From the NCBI GenBank assembly GCA_037419475.1, contig JAXYYF010000067.1, forward strand, positions 1 through 22,467: a stretch of 22,467 nt of DNA. Direction: 5' to 3'. Source of the stretch: Hominicoprocola sp037419475. Lineage in GTDB: Bacteria > Bacillota > Clostridia > Oscillospirales > Oscillospiraceae. Under the pieces are notes generated by a model, which was not told the DNA's origin, did no database searches, and saw only the letters and a program-made list of their open reading frames with translations. Both the position numbers and the translations under genes were made by a program. This document shows positions 14,769 through 22,158 of the stretch, one piece after another (the first letter of the stretch is position 1; each line of letters opens with the position of its first letter).

Positions 14769-15737
14769 ATGAGTTTCCTGACGTCTCTGCTCAACGCGCT
14801 GCCCGGCGCCGCAGCTCAGGGCCTGATCTGGGGCATCATGGCGATCGGCGTCTACATTACCTACCGTATTCTTGATGTCGCCGACCTGACGGTAGACGGC
14901 TCTCTTGCAACCGGCGGCGCGGTCTGCGTCATGCTGATCCGCGCGGGCTGGAATCCGTGGCTGGCGCTTTTGTGCGCAGTGCTTGCCGGTATGCTTGCCG
15001 GCCTTGCCACAGGCCTTTTTCATACCAAGTGCGGCATTCCGGCGATCCTCGCCGGCATCCTGACACAGCTGGCGCTGTACTCCGTCAATCTGCGCATTAT
15101 GGAGAGCAAGGCCAATCAGGCGATCAGCGTGGATAAGTACAATCTGCTCGTTTCCCAGCGCTATGTGCGTACAGTTTCGCCCGTGGGCGAGCTGCTGACG
15201 AAAAATCCGCTGCCGCTGCTGCTGCTCTTCACCGCTGCGGTGATCGCGCTGCTCTACTGGTTTTTCGGCACAGAAAAGGGATGCTCCATCCGCGCCACCG
15301 GCGCAAACCAGAACATGGCCCGCGCGCAGGGCATCGACACCAGCGCCAACGTGGTGCTTGGCCTGATGCTTTCCAATGGACTGGTTGCGCTCTCCGGTGC
15401 GCTGCTCGCCCAGTATCAGGGTTCGAGTGATGTGCAGATGGGCCGCGGTGCTATCGTCATCGGCCTTGCCGCCGTCATCATCGGCGAGGTGGTGTTTGGC
15501 AAGCTCTTCAGCAACTTTGGCCTTCGGCTCTTTGCCGTTTCCATCGGCGCGATCCTTTACTACATCGTGCTGCAGGTTGCGCTCCAGCTCGGCTTGAATA
15601 CCAACGACCTCAAGCTCGTCACATCGCTGATCGTGGCGGTGTTCCTCGCCATTCCGTACTGGAAGGACAAATATTTCCGCGTGTCTGTCAAGATCAGTGG
15701 TACGGACGTGAAGATTGGAGGCGGCCCCAATGCTTGA
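14769..15737 (+). CDS. trpY: TrpY-type ABC transporter permease
   Basis: The 322-residue integral membrane protein belongs to the RbsC/LivH-like permease superfamily (BPD_transp_2), with about 8-10 hydrophobic segments. Recognisable pieces are GLIWGIMAIGVYITYRILDVADLTVDG (positions about 18-44, here cited as GLIWGIMAIGVYITYRIL and DVADLTVDG) and the cytoplasmic EAA-like ATPase contact FGTEKGCSIRATGANQNMAR. It forms the membrane channel of the aromatic amino acid importer. GGAGGA lies about 9 nt before ATG 14769. Its stop overlaps the start of the ATPase gene by 8 nt (15730-15737), indicating coupled translation. The assignment is strong because both neighbours are the matching subunits. Confidence 0.92.
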   Translation: MSFLTSLLNALPGAAAQGLIWGIMAIGVYITYRILDVADLTVDGSLATGGAVCVMLIRAGWNPWLALLCAVLAGMLAGLATGLFHTKCGIPAILAGILTQLALYSVNLRIMESKANQAISVDKYNLLVSQRYVRTVSPVGELLTKNPLPLLLLFTAAVIALLYWFFGTEKGCSIRATGANQNMARAQGIDTSANVVLGLMLSNGLVALSGALLAQYQGSSDVQMGRGAIVIGLAAVIIGEVVFGKLFSNFGLRLFAVSIGAILYYIVLQVALQLGLNTNDLKLVTSLIVAVFLAIPYWKDKYFRVSVKISGTDVKIGGGPNA

Positions 15738-16524
15738 ACTGAAAAATGTCTACAAGACGTTCAATCCGGGAACCATCAATGCCAAGACCGCACTCAACGG
15801 ACTGAACCTGACGCTCAACGACGGTGACTTTGTCACCGTGATCGGCGGCAACGGCGCGGGCAAATCCACGATGCTCAATGCCATCGCGGGTGTATTTTCC
15901 GTGGATTCCGGCTCGATTGTCATTGACGGACAGGATGTGACCCGCCTTTCGGAGCATAAGCGCGCCGCGCTTCTCGGACGCGTATTTCAGGACCCCATGA
16001 TGGGCACGGCACCGACCATGATGATCGAGGAAAATCTTGCGCTTGCTGCCCGCCGCGGGCAAAGGCGCGGGCTGAAGTGGGGCATTACCGCAGCCGAGCG
16101 CGCTGATTATAAGGAGCTTCTGCGCAAGCTTGACCTTGGACTGGAGGACCGCCTGACAAGCAAGGTCGGACTGCTCTCCGGCGGACAGCGGCAGGCGCTG
16201 ACGCTGCTCATGGCCTCGCTCAAGCAGCCGAAGCTTCTGCTCCTTGACGAGCATACGGCAGCGCTTGACCCGAAGACAGCGGCCAAGGTGCTCGAGCTCT
16301 CCGATCAGATCGTCAATGAGAACCATCTGACTACGCTGATGATCACGCACAATATGAAGGATGCGATTGCGCACGGTAACCGCCTGATTATGATGGACGC
16401 GGGCCGCGTGGTCGTGGATATCTCCGGCGAGGAGAAGAAGAAGCTCACGGTGCCCGATCTGCTCGCACTCTTCTCCAGCGCCAGCGGTTCGACCGAGGCA
16501 AACGATAAGCTTCTGCTGTCCTGA
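15730..16524 (+). CDS. trpZ: TrpZ-type ABC transporter ATPase
   Basis: The 264-residue ATP-binding subunit has Walker A GGNGAGKST (39-47), Q-loop Q87 in VFQDP, signature LSGGQRQAL (149-157), Walker B LLLLDEH (169-175) and switch His207 in ITHNM. The sequence pattern (NPGTINAKTALNGLNLTL, FQDPMMGTAPTMMIEENL) is that of the TrpZ group that partners with TrpX and TrpY. ATG 15730 is chosen because GGAGG (15717-15721) lies 8 nt upstream and the protein then begins MLELKNVYKTF; the start overlaps the permease stop. It couples ATP hydrolysis to uptake on the cytoplasmic side. The operon ends here with a terminator at 16572-16619. Confidence 0.94.
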   Translation: MLELKNVYKTFNPGTINAKTALNGLNLTLNDGDFVTVIGGNGAGKSTMLNAIAGVFSVDSGSIVIDGQDVTRLSEHKRAALLGRVFQDPMMGTAPTMMIEENLALAARRGQRRGLKWGITAAERADYKELLRKLDLGLEDRLTSKVGLLSGGQRQALTLLMASLKQPKLLLLDEHTAALDPKTAAKVLELSDQIVNENHLTTLMITHNMKDAIAHGNRLIMMDAGRVVVDISGEEKKKLTVPDLLALFSSASGSTEANDKLLLS

Positions 16525-16544
16525 GCCGCGCGCCGATCCTTTCC

Positions 16545-16573
16545 TTGAAAAACAGGGGATAACCTGTTAGAAT
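16545..16573 (+). promoter_or_regulatory. Promoter of the orphan ABC ATPase gene, with a dyad in its spacer
   Basis: TTGAAA (16545-16550), a 17-nt spacer and TAGAAT (16568-16573) form a sigma-A type promoter. The spacer contains AACAGG-N6-CCTGTT (16551-16556 and 16563-16568), a perfect dyad placed as an operator would be. The -10 overlaps the first bases of the trpZ terminator stem. Confidence 0.65.
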
Positions 16574-16619
16574 ACCGTTGGCCGGTGGTTTAGCCTCCTC
16601 CCGGTCAGCGGTATTTTTT
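16572..16619 (+). terminator. Intrinsic terminator of the transporter operon
   Basis: A 14-bp stem with two G-U pairs (16572-16585 with 16601-16614) and a 15-nt loop is followed by T6. A transcript begun from the overlapping promoter would start near 16580, inside the 5' arm, and would lack the base of the stem. Confidence 0.85.
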
Positions 16620-16626
16620 CATAAAG

Positions 16627-16667
16627 AGCGGTGCAGACCGGGAAGCAGCTGCCGCTTTTGATTTTTT
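16627..16667 (+). promoter_or_regulatory. Second terminator-like hairpin in the ATPase leader
   Basis: AGCG-GT-GCAG (16627-16636) can pair with CTGCCGCT (16649-16656) as 8 bp with a 2-nt bulge, followed by TTTTGATTTTTT. ACCGGG in its loop (16637-16642) is complementary to CCCGGT (16600-16605), so an alternative fold is possible. No known riboswitch class is recognised. Confidence 0.4.
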
Positions 16668-16688
16668 CAGGCAGGGGGACAGGAGACG

Positions 16689-17447
16689 ATGGATGCCATT
16701 CAGGTCAAAGGCCTTGTCAAGACCTATACGACGCAGAGCACGGATATTATCTTAAACGGCGCGAAGCGTCCGGCCACAACGCGAACGGTGCTCCATGGCG
16801 TTTCGGTCGATTTTCCTCTCGGAAAGCTGACGGCCATCCTTGGCCGGAGCGGCTGCGGGAAGAGCACGCTCCTGCGGCTGATCGACGGCACGAAGGACGT
16901 GCCGGATGCCGGCGAGATCATCATGCCGGACGGCTGGCGCTGTGCGCTGCTCTCACCCGACCCCTATGTCATCACGTGGACGTCAGTCGAACGTAATGTT
17001 GCCATGGCGGCGGGCGCGGGGCGAACGCCGGAGGAACGGCTGGAGCTTGCCCGCAGGCTTGTGCGGCTCGTGCGGCTGGAGGACTATGCCGATATGACGC
17101 CGCTGGAGCTTTCGACCGGCATGCGTCAGCGGCTCGGCCTTGCCCGTGTGCTGGCCAGTCAGGCGCAGGTGCTGCTGATGGACGAGCCGTTTGCCTCGCT
17201 CGATTTCATCACGCGCGGCGAACTGCAGTCGGAGCTTCTGGAGATCCAAAAGGAGCTGAGGAAAACGATCCTTCTGGTCACGCACCAGCTTGACGAGGCG
17301 CTGCTGCTGGCACAGAAGATCGTGGTGCTCCACGCCGACAGCTCCGTGCGCGAGTGGGAGCTGGAGTTCCCTTATCCGCGGGATCTTGCCGGCCCTGCAC
17401 TTGTACGGCTGCGTGACGAGATCACGGAGGAGTGCAGAAAAGGCTGA
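16689..17447 (+). CDS. Orphan ABC ATPase, nitrate/sulfonate/taurine-type
   Basis: The 252-residue ATPase resembles SsuB/TauB/ThiZ-like subunits: Walker A GRSGCGKST (52-60), Walker B LLMDEP (162-167), D-loop ASLD and switch His199 in VTHQLDEA. Two motifs are unusual. The Q-loop, normally VFQ-xxxLLPW, reads LLSPDPYVITW (87-97), placing Ser89/Pro90 where glutamine is expected. The signature is LSTGM rather than LSGGQ/M. Residues 14-32 form a longer than usual insertion (QSTDIILNGAKRPATTR). CAGGAG precedes ATG 16689. No permease or binding protein gene is next to it, so its transporter must be elsewhere or it does a non-transport job. It has its own promoter and terminator. ATPase family confident; substrate unknown. 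Confidence 0.85.
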   Translation: MDAIQVKGLVKTYTTQSTDIILNGAKRPATTRTVLHGVSVDFPLGKLTAILGRSGCGKSTLLRLIDGTKDVPDAGEIIMPDGWRCALLSPDPYVITWTSVERNVAMAAGAGRTPEERLELARRLVRLVRLEDYADMTPLELSTGMRQRLGLARVLASQAQVLLMDEPFASLDFITRGELQSELLEIQKELRKTILLVTHQLDEALLLAQKIVVLHADSSVREWELEFPYPRDLAGPALVRLRDEITEECRKG

Positions 17448-17448
17448 A

Positions 17449-17486
17449 AAAACACCGCCTGACCTACCTGGGTCAGGTGGTGTTTT
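17449..17486. terminator. Bidirectional terminator between the ABC ATPase and lysO genes
   Basis: A 16-bp stem (17449-17464 with 17471-17486, one G-T pair) and loop TACCTG, with AAAA on the left and TTTT on the right, sits between convergent genes and suits both. Confidence 0.9.
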
Positions 17487-17494
17487 CATGAATA

Positions 17495-18466
17495 TTATAC
17501 GCCGATGATGAGCGGCACGAGCAGCGCGGAGAAAAGTCCGGAGCTCATGCCGAGGGCGAAGGAATAGGGAACCGTTTCGGGGTTGCAGGTGCGCTCGACA
17601 ATGGGAAGACAGACATCCATCGCGGCGGTACCGGGCATGGCCGCAGCTTCGATGTAGCCGATTTTTGCCGCAGCCAGCGGCAGCAGGATGATGCCGCATG
17701 CTTCACGCAGAATGTTGTGCAGAAAGGAGATGGCACCCGCCACATCATGCCCGGCGGCGGTGATGACGGTTGGAGCCATGGAGTACCAGCCGAAGCCCGC
17801 GCTGATGGCGAGCCCCTCACGCAGCGTCACAGGGGAGAGAAGCGAATAGACTGCGCCGCCGAGCAATGCGCCGAGCGCGGAAAAGACCGGCGCGAGCAGA
17901 ACACATGGTCCGGCTCCGCGCAGCATGGCGCGCAGCCGACCCTCCAGCCCAAGGTTGAAGCCGACAAGCGCAAGGAGAACACACAGCGCAACGGTCTGGC
18001 AGTTACCGGAGACGGACTGAAAGCAATCGAGGTCTGCAAACAGACGGGGAACGAACAGCCAGCCGCACAGCATCCCGCCCACGACCATGGCGAAGATGCT
18101 CAGCGAGGAGCGGATGGCGGCGCTGTCTGTGGCCGGAGTGCCGTCCGGCTCGTTCCTGTGCCGCTGGCTGTCGGCGGGCAGCGCGTGGCGGTCGATATGG
18201 AGAAGCCTGCGCGCGAGCAGAACGCCGAGCATGCTGCCGGCAATGACCAGTACGGTCAACAGAACGGCCTGTATGCCGATCGTGCCGAGATGCGAGGTAA
18301 CCTTGCGGTCCGCGCCCATGCGCAGGCCCATGGTAAAGACCAGAACGAAAACCGAAACGCTCAGAATACAATTCAAGAAACCAAAACGGTCGGCATAGCG
18401 GCGCAGCCGCACTGCCAGCAGGCAGCAAACAATCATGATCGACCAGTAAAAGACGAGCATAGCCAT
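17495..18466 (-). CDS. lysO: LysO-family lysine exporter (DUF340 membrane protein)
   Basis: The 323-residue polytopic membrane protein has two hydrophobic halves (about 1-95 and 120-323) joined by a polar, Arg/Asp-rich linker. Diagnostic segments of the LysO/YbjE family are ISAGFGWYSMAPTVITAAGH, LHNILREACGIILLPL and MPGTAAMDVCLPIVERT. LysO exports L-lysine and toxic lysine analogues in Enterobacteria; relatives in Clostridia are presumed similar. ATG 18466 has only a weak purine-rich upstream stretch (GAAAGAGAG); ATG 18460 is an alternative. A strong terminator lies just 25 nt upstream on the same strand, leaving no promoter room, so expression would need read-through from the pgcA operon. 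No lysine riboswitch is visible. Substrate is inferred from family only. Confidence 0.85.
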   Translation of the reverse strand: MAMLVFYWSIMIVCCLLAVRLRRYADRFGFLNCILSVSVFVLVFTMGLRMGADRKVTSHLGTIGIQAVLLTVLVIAGSMLGVLLARRLLHIDRHALPADSQRHRNEPDGTPATDSAAIRSSLSIFAMVVGGMLCGWLFVPRLFADLDCFQSVSGNCQTVALCVLLALVGFNLGLEGRLRAMLRGAGPCVLLAPVFSALGALLGGAVYSLLSPVTLREGLAISAGFGWYSMAPTVITAAGHDVAGAISFLHNILREACGIILLPLAAAKIGYIEAAAMPGTAAMDVCLPIVERTCNPETVPYSFALGMSSGLFSALLVPLIIGV

Positions 18467-18484
18467 AGGTGTATTCTCTCTTTC

Positions 18485-18516
18485 AAAGAAAGAGGGCGGC
18501 GTAAAACGCCGCCCTC
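18485..18516 (-). terminator. Terminator between pgcA and lysO
   Basis: An 11-bp perfect GC-rich stem (18492-18502 with 18506-18516) with a 3-nt loop is followed on the minus strand by TTTCTTT. It lies about 26 nt after the pgcA stop. Confidence 0.82.
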
Positions 18517-18542
18517 CGTTTTATTGCCGGAAAGCTCTGCGG

Positions 18543-20267
18543 TCAGGCAAGGGTCTTGACCCATGCGCTGTATTTTTCAATGTTGGCGTCGCGCTCGTGC
18601 GCATCCACACCCTTCGTGAGGATATAGACCTTGATCTTCGGTTCCGTGCCGGAGGGGCGCACGACGATGTGCGTGCCGTCGGCAAGCTCAAAGCGCAGGA
18701 CGTTCGAGCCGGAGAGCGCCATCTTTGTTACCGCGCCGCTTACGGAGTCGCGCACGGTGCCGTCGGAATAGTCCTTGTACTGCACGACGTTTACGCCGCT
18801 GATCTCCACCGGCGGATGCTCGCGCAAAGACTGCATGAGCGCGGCCATTTTCTCCAGACCGTCTAGACCGGGCATGACAAGGTTGTGCGTCTTTTCGCCG
18901 TACCAGCCGTACTTTTCATAAAGGGCCTGAAGCGCGTCGAAGAGCGTCATGCCCTGTGCGTGATACCACGCGGCCATCTCCGTGAGCAGCAGCGAGGCCG
19001 TTACGGCATCCTTGTCACGGACGTAGTGGCCGATCATGTAGCCGTAGCTCTCCTCATAGGAGAAAATGACGGTGTTTTTGCCCGCACCCTCCAGCTCGTT
19101 CATCTTCTCAGCCATGAACTTGAAGCCGGTGAATGTATCATAGCAGTCCAGACCGTTGGCCTCGGCAACGGCGCGCGCCATCTCGGTGGTCACGATGGTT
19201 TTGAGCGCGGCGGGCTTCACGGGCAGCTTGCCGGCGCGCTTCATTGCGCCGATGAGGTAGTCGAGCAGCAGCACGCCGGTTTGGTTGCCGGTGACCGGCT
19301 CGAACTCTCCCATTTTGTTGCGTACCATGATACCCACACGGTCACTGTCGGGGTCGGTGCCGAGAATGAAGTCAACGTTCTTCTCTTTTGCCAGATCAAT
19401 GGCGAGGTAGAAGCCCTCGGGGTTCTCCGGATTCGGGGAGACGACGGTGGGAAAATTGCCGTCAATGACCATCTGCTTCGGCTCGCAGTAAAGGTGCTTG
19501 ATGCCGAGCTTTGTAAGCGCCTCGGGTACGAGCTTATAACCGCAGCCGTGGAAGGGCGTGTAGACAAGACCAAAGCCGTCCGCGACCTTTTTGACCGTCT
19601 CGTAGTCGTTGACCATGTCCATGACGTTCGCCATAAAGCGGCGGTCGCAGTCCTCGCCGAGCAGCTCGATCTTCCCCCCGGCTACGGCAGCGTCATAATC
19701 CATCGACTGCACGCCGGTGAAAATGTCGATTTTCTCCAGCTCAGCGGCGATGGCGGCGGCGTGCTGCGGCGGCAGCTGCGCACCGTCCGCCCAGTAGACC
19801 TTATAGCCGTTATATTCCTTGGGATTGTGACTGGCTGTGACGTTCACGCCGGCCTGACAGCCATACTCGCGCACGGCGAAGGAAAGCTCCGGCGTTGGAC
19901 GCAGCGACTCGAACAGACGCACATGAATACCGTTTGCCGCCATGACGCAGGCGGTCTCGCGCGCAAACTCGGACGAGTGATTGCGGCAGTCCATGCAGAC
20001 CGTGACTCCCTTTTCCATGGCCTCTGCGCCCTCGGCGCGAATGACATTGGCAAAGCCCTGCGTCGCCCAGCGGATGACGTGACGATTCATGTTGTGAAGA
20101 CCGGTGAACATTGTGCCGCGCAGTCCGGCGGTGCCGAACTCAAGCGGGCCGTAGAAGCGGGCCTTGATCTCTTTGTCATTGCCCTCAAGGGCCTGAAGCT
20201 CGGCGCGTTCTTCCTCGCTGAGCGCGGGGGAGGCAAGCCATTTTTCATATTCCTTGCGATAATCCAT
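18543..20267 (-). CDS. pgcA: Phosphoglucomutase/phosphomannomutase (alpha-phosphohexomutase)
   Basis: The 574-residue enzyme interconverts glucose-1-phosphate and glucose-6-phosphate (possibly mannose phosphates). It shows the four-domain hexomutase motifs: GTAGLRG (45-51), the catalytic phosphoserine loop TASHNPKEYNGYK (144-156; Ser146), the metal loop GTDPDSDR (303-310), the sugar-binding loop SYEESYGY (403-410) and the phosphate-binding loop RPSGTEPK (537-544). Its length matches the PgcA/PGM2-like group rather than the shorter GlmM. AAGGAGG lies before ATG 20267, and rlmH ends 27 nt upstream, so it is cotranscribed with walJ and rlmH. It would supply glucose-1-phosphate for nucleotide sugars and envelope or storage polysaccharide. 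Identification is firm; sugar preference is not visible. Confidence 0.95.
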   Translation of the reverse strand: MDYRKEYEKWLASPALSEEERAELQALEGNDKEIKARFYGPLEFGTAGLRGTMFTGLHNMNRHVIRWATQGFANVIRAEGAEAMEKGVTVCMDCRNHSSEFARETACVMAANGIHVRLFESLRPTPELSFAVREYGCQAGVNVTASHNPKEYNGYKVYWADGAQLPPQHAAAIAAELEKIDIFTGVQSMDYDAAVAGGKIELLGEDCDRRFMANVMDMVNDYETVKKVADGFGLVYTPFHGCGYKLVPEALTKLGIKHLYCEPKQMVIDGNFPTVVSPNPENPEGFYLAIDLAKEKNVDFILGTDPDSDRVGIMVRNKMGEFEPVTGNQTGVLLLDYLIGAMKRAGKLPVKPAALKTIVTTEMARAVAEANGLDCYDTFTGFKFMAEKMNELEGAGKNTVIFSYEESYGYMIGHYVRDKDAVTASLLLTEMAAWYHAQGMTLFDALQALYEKYGWYGEKTHNLVMPGLDGLEKMAALMQSLREHPPVEISGVNVVQYKDYSDGTVRDSVSGAVTKMALSGSNVLRFELADGTHIVVRPSGTEPKIKVYILTKGVDAHERDANIEKYSAWVKTLA

Positions 20268-20294
20268 TGTGTGACCTCCTTGAAAAAGTTGGCG

Positions 20295-20777
20295 TTACTT
20301 ATGATATTTTGTGCCGCACTCGATCTGATACGCGCGGTAGATCTGCTCGAGCAGCATGACCCGCGCCAGATGGTGCGGAAAGGTCATGGGCGACATAGAC
20401 AGGCGCAGATCGGCGTGCGCTTTCACGCGTGGGTGCAGTCCGAAACTGCCGCCGATGAGAAAGGTGAGCTGAGAAGCCCCGGCAGAAGCAAACTGGGCGA
20501 GCTGTTTGGAGAGCGCCTCACTGCTCAGCTCCATTCCCTCGATGCACATGGCAATGACCGTCCCGCTGCGGGGGAGCCGTTCTTCGATAAGCGCGGCCTC
20601 TTTGGCGAGCGCCTGCTCGATCTCGGCGGGCGATGGGATGTCACCGAGCCGCTGCTCGGGAAGCTCGATGATCTCTAATTTGCAATGGCGCTGCAAGCGC
20701 TTTTGGTATTCCGCGACGGCGGCGGCGTAGAACGCTTCTTTCAGTTTGCCGACGCAGAGAATGGTGACTTTCTGCAT
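20295..20777 (-). CDS. rlmH: 23S rRNA pseudouridine-1915 N3-methyltransferase
   Basis: The 160-residue SPOUT-family enzyme methylates the N3 of pseudouridine 1915 in helix 69 of 23S rRNA on the 70S ribosome. Typical segments are ILCVGKLKEAF (5-15), the SAM-binding trefoil-knot stretch TFLIGGSFGLHP, LSMSPMTFPHHLARVMLLEQ and the final YRAYQIECGTKYHK, where the terminal Tyr-His is conserved. ATG 20777 gives the family length; an upstream ATG at 20816 adds a basic non-conserved tail. A modest GAGG site lies about 8 nt upstream. Its first 37 nt overlap the end of walJ, suggesting coupled translation. The walJ-rlmH pairing is common in Firmicutes. Confidence 0.97.
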   Translation of the reverse strand: MQKVTILCVGKLKEAFYAAAVAEYQKRLQRHCKLEIIELPEQRLGDIPSPAEIEQALAKEAALIEERLPRSGTVIAMCIEGMELSSEALSKQLAQFASAGASQLTFLIGGSFGLHPRVKAHADLRLSMSPMTFPHHLARVMLLEQIYRAYQIECGTKYHK

Positions 20778-21523
20778 AGATGAACCTCGCTTATCTCGTC
20801 GCGCGGTGCGACGCACAGACGAACGGACAGTCCGGCGGACTGCAGTGCGCGGGCCACGGCGTACTCCGCCAGCTCGGGCGTGTTGTTTTCCTTGGAGAGG
20901 TGTGCGAGCAGAATATCGCGCGCACCCGCTTTTACCGCGTTGAGCGCAAATTCAGCCGCCGCATCATTGGAGAGATGGCCCTCCCGGCCAAGGATGCGGC
21001 GCTTGAGAAAGTAGGGGTATGGGCCGTTTTCCAGTGCGGCGATATCGTGATTCGCCTCAAGCAACAGAGCGTCTACGCCCAGAAGCGTCTCTGCCGCCGC
21101 GTCAGTCACAAAGCCGGTATCCGTCAGAAAGCCGAGTGAGCCGCCGGCAGTGTCGATGCGGTAGCCGACCGGATCGGCCGCGTCGTGTGAGGTGGAAAAG
21201 GAGCGCACCGTGCAGCCGGCAAACGTGAGCGTATCACCCGCCGTAAAGGGCGATACAGGGCAGGTGAGAATGTGGGCCGCGCCGCGGGTGACGTAGACCG
21301 GTGCGGCGCACTTTTTTGTAAGGGTGGCAAGGCCGCTGATGTGATCGGCGTGTTCATGCGTGATCAAAACGGCGGTGAGGTCGCCGAGCGTCAGCCCCAG
21401 CATGCGCAGGGAACGCTCAATGCGGCGGCAGGAAATGCCCGCGTCGATGAGCAGTGTTGTTTTGCCGGCACGCACAAGCGAGCAGTTGCCGCTTGAGCCG
21501 CTGGCGAGTGTGTAAAATTCCAT
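20741..21523 (-). CDS. walJ: WalJ/YycJ-type metallo-beta-lactamase-fold hydrolase
   Basis: The 260-residue protein starts with the YycJ hallmark FYTLASGSSGNCSLV and carries the metallo-beta-lactamase zinc motif HEHADH (56-61), the serine-rich TSHDA stretch, LTDTGFVTD and LLEANHD (ligand region), and GREGHLSN. YycJ/WalJ is an MBL-fold nuclease-like protein encoded near the WalRK cell-wall regulator in Bacillus; roles in coordinating cell division with DNA replication and in DNA repair have been proposed. Here walRK is absent but rlmH follows, overlapping by 37 nt. A sigma-A type promoter lies upstream; the ribosome site before ATG 21523 is weak (AGAGA). The family is clear; the reaction in the cell is uncertain. 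Confidence 0.92.
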   Translation of the reverse strand: MEFYTLASGSSGNCSLVRAGKTTLLIDAGISCRRIERSLRMLGLTLGDLTAVLITHEHADHISGLATLTKKCAAPVYVTRGAAHILTCPVSPFTAGDTLTFAGCTVRSFSTSHDAADPVGYRIDTAGGSLGFLTDTGFVTDAAAETLLGVDALLLEANHDIAALENGPYPYFLKRRILGREGHLSNDAAAEFALNAVKAGARDILLAHLSKENNTPELAEYAVARALQSAGLSVRLCVAPRDEISEVHLCRKSPFSASAN

Positions 21524-21554
21524 GGGATAAATCTCTTTTCTGTTCTTACCTTTT

Positions 21555-21584
21555 AGAATACCATATCAGACCGCCCGATGACAA
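21555..21584 (-). promoter_or_regulatory. Promoter of the walJ-rlmH-pgcA operon
   Basis: Reading the minus strand: TTGTCA (21584-21579), an 18-nt spacer and TATTCT (21560-21555) preceded by TGG (extended -10). The walJ ATG lies about 32 nt downstream. Confidence 0.6.
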
Positions 21585-21684
21585 GGGGAAAGACATTTTT
21601 TGCCGTTGGAAGGAGCTTTTGCCTCAGCGGCACGGAACAAAATAAAATGTTGTGCATATTACACATACTTCGCGGTAAGATAAC

Positions 21685-21710
21685 GAAAATTTTCTACAAA
21701 ATGAAAATTT
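21685..21710. repeat. A+T-rich inverted and direct repeat upstream of the small membrane protein promoter
   Basis: AAATTTTC (21687-21694) and GAAAATTT (21703-21710) form an 8-bp inverted repeat with an 8-nt spacer, and GAAAATTT occurs twice 18 bp apart. It ends 9 nt before the -35 box, where an UP element or activator site would lie. The rest of 21585-21684 shows nothing recognisable. Confidence 0.5.
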
Positions 21711-21719
21711 AACGACATC

Positions 21720-21748
21720 TTTACAGAGACATCAAATTCATGTATACT
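21720..21748 (+). promoter_or_regulatory. Strong promoter of the small membrane protein gene
   Basis: TTTACA (21720-21725), a 17-nt spacer and TATACT (21743-21748), both 5 of 6 consensus, predict a start near 21755 and a 49-nt leader. Confidence 0.75.
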
Positions 21749-21803
21749 AAAAATAACAAATTGGAATGTGCGATTTACAAAAAATAGGAAAGGAGAACGC
21801 ACG

Positions 21804-22145
21804 ATGCAGGACAGAGTACAGGAATTTGAAACCGCCCTTGAAGATTTTCTCGGTGATGAAGATCTTCTCATCGGACATGGAAAAAGCATACCGGCGCAGA
21901 TCGCGCTTCGCATCCGCAATGTCATGGTCGTGCTGGCTGTGATCCTATTTCTTGTTTCCCTCAGCGCGACGAGCTATTCTGTGCTTCGCGCAGTCGGATA
22001 TATCCTCGGTGCGATCGCTTACGTCTGCGAGATCTTTGTACTGACGGATTGCTTCAAGGTCAAGATCCCGCACAACGAGTTGTTTATGCCCTATTGCTTC
22101 GGACCGCTGTACCTCATCATGGGAATCGGCTATCTGGTTCATTGA
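21804..22145 (+). CDS. Small membrane protein of unknown function, 113 residues
   Basis: I do not recognise the family. The N-terminal 35 residues are hydrophilic and acidic (QEFETALEDFLGDEDLLIGH), with an amphipathic look. Three hydrophobic segments follow: about 38-57 (VMVVLAVILFLVSLSAT), 61-80 (LRAVGYILGAIAYVCEIFVL) and 95-112 (PYCFGPLYLIMGIGYLV), separated by a short charged loop (DCFKVKIPHNE). The likely layout is a cytoplasmic N-terminus with three membrane spans. AAAGGAG (21789-21795) lies 8 nt before ATG 21804. It has its own strong promoter and a clear terminator, so it is a monocistronic, probably well-expressed gene between the convergent murA and divergent walJ genes. The reality of the gene is well supported; its function is not indicated. 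Confidence 0.82.
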   Translation: MQDRVQEFETALEDFLGDEDLLIGHGKSIPAQIALRIRNVMVVLAVILFLVSLSATSYSVLRAVGYILGAIAYVCEIFVLTDCFKVKIPHNELFMPYCFGPLYLIMGIGYLVH

Positions 22146-22158
22146 GAAACTGAAAACG

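Noticed and set aside
18467..18484. Lysine riboswitch before lysO
   Set aside because: There is far too little space between the terminator and the start codon.
18885..20678. Long plus-strand open frame opposite pgcA and rlmH
   Set aside because: Both antisense partners are unmistakable conserved genes; the plus-strand translation has no domain and no suitable start signals.
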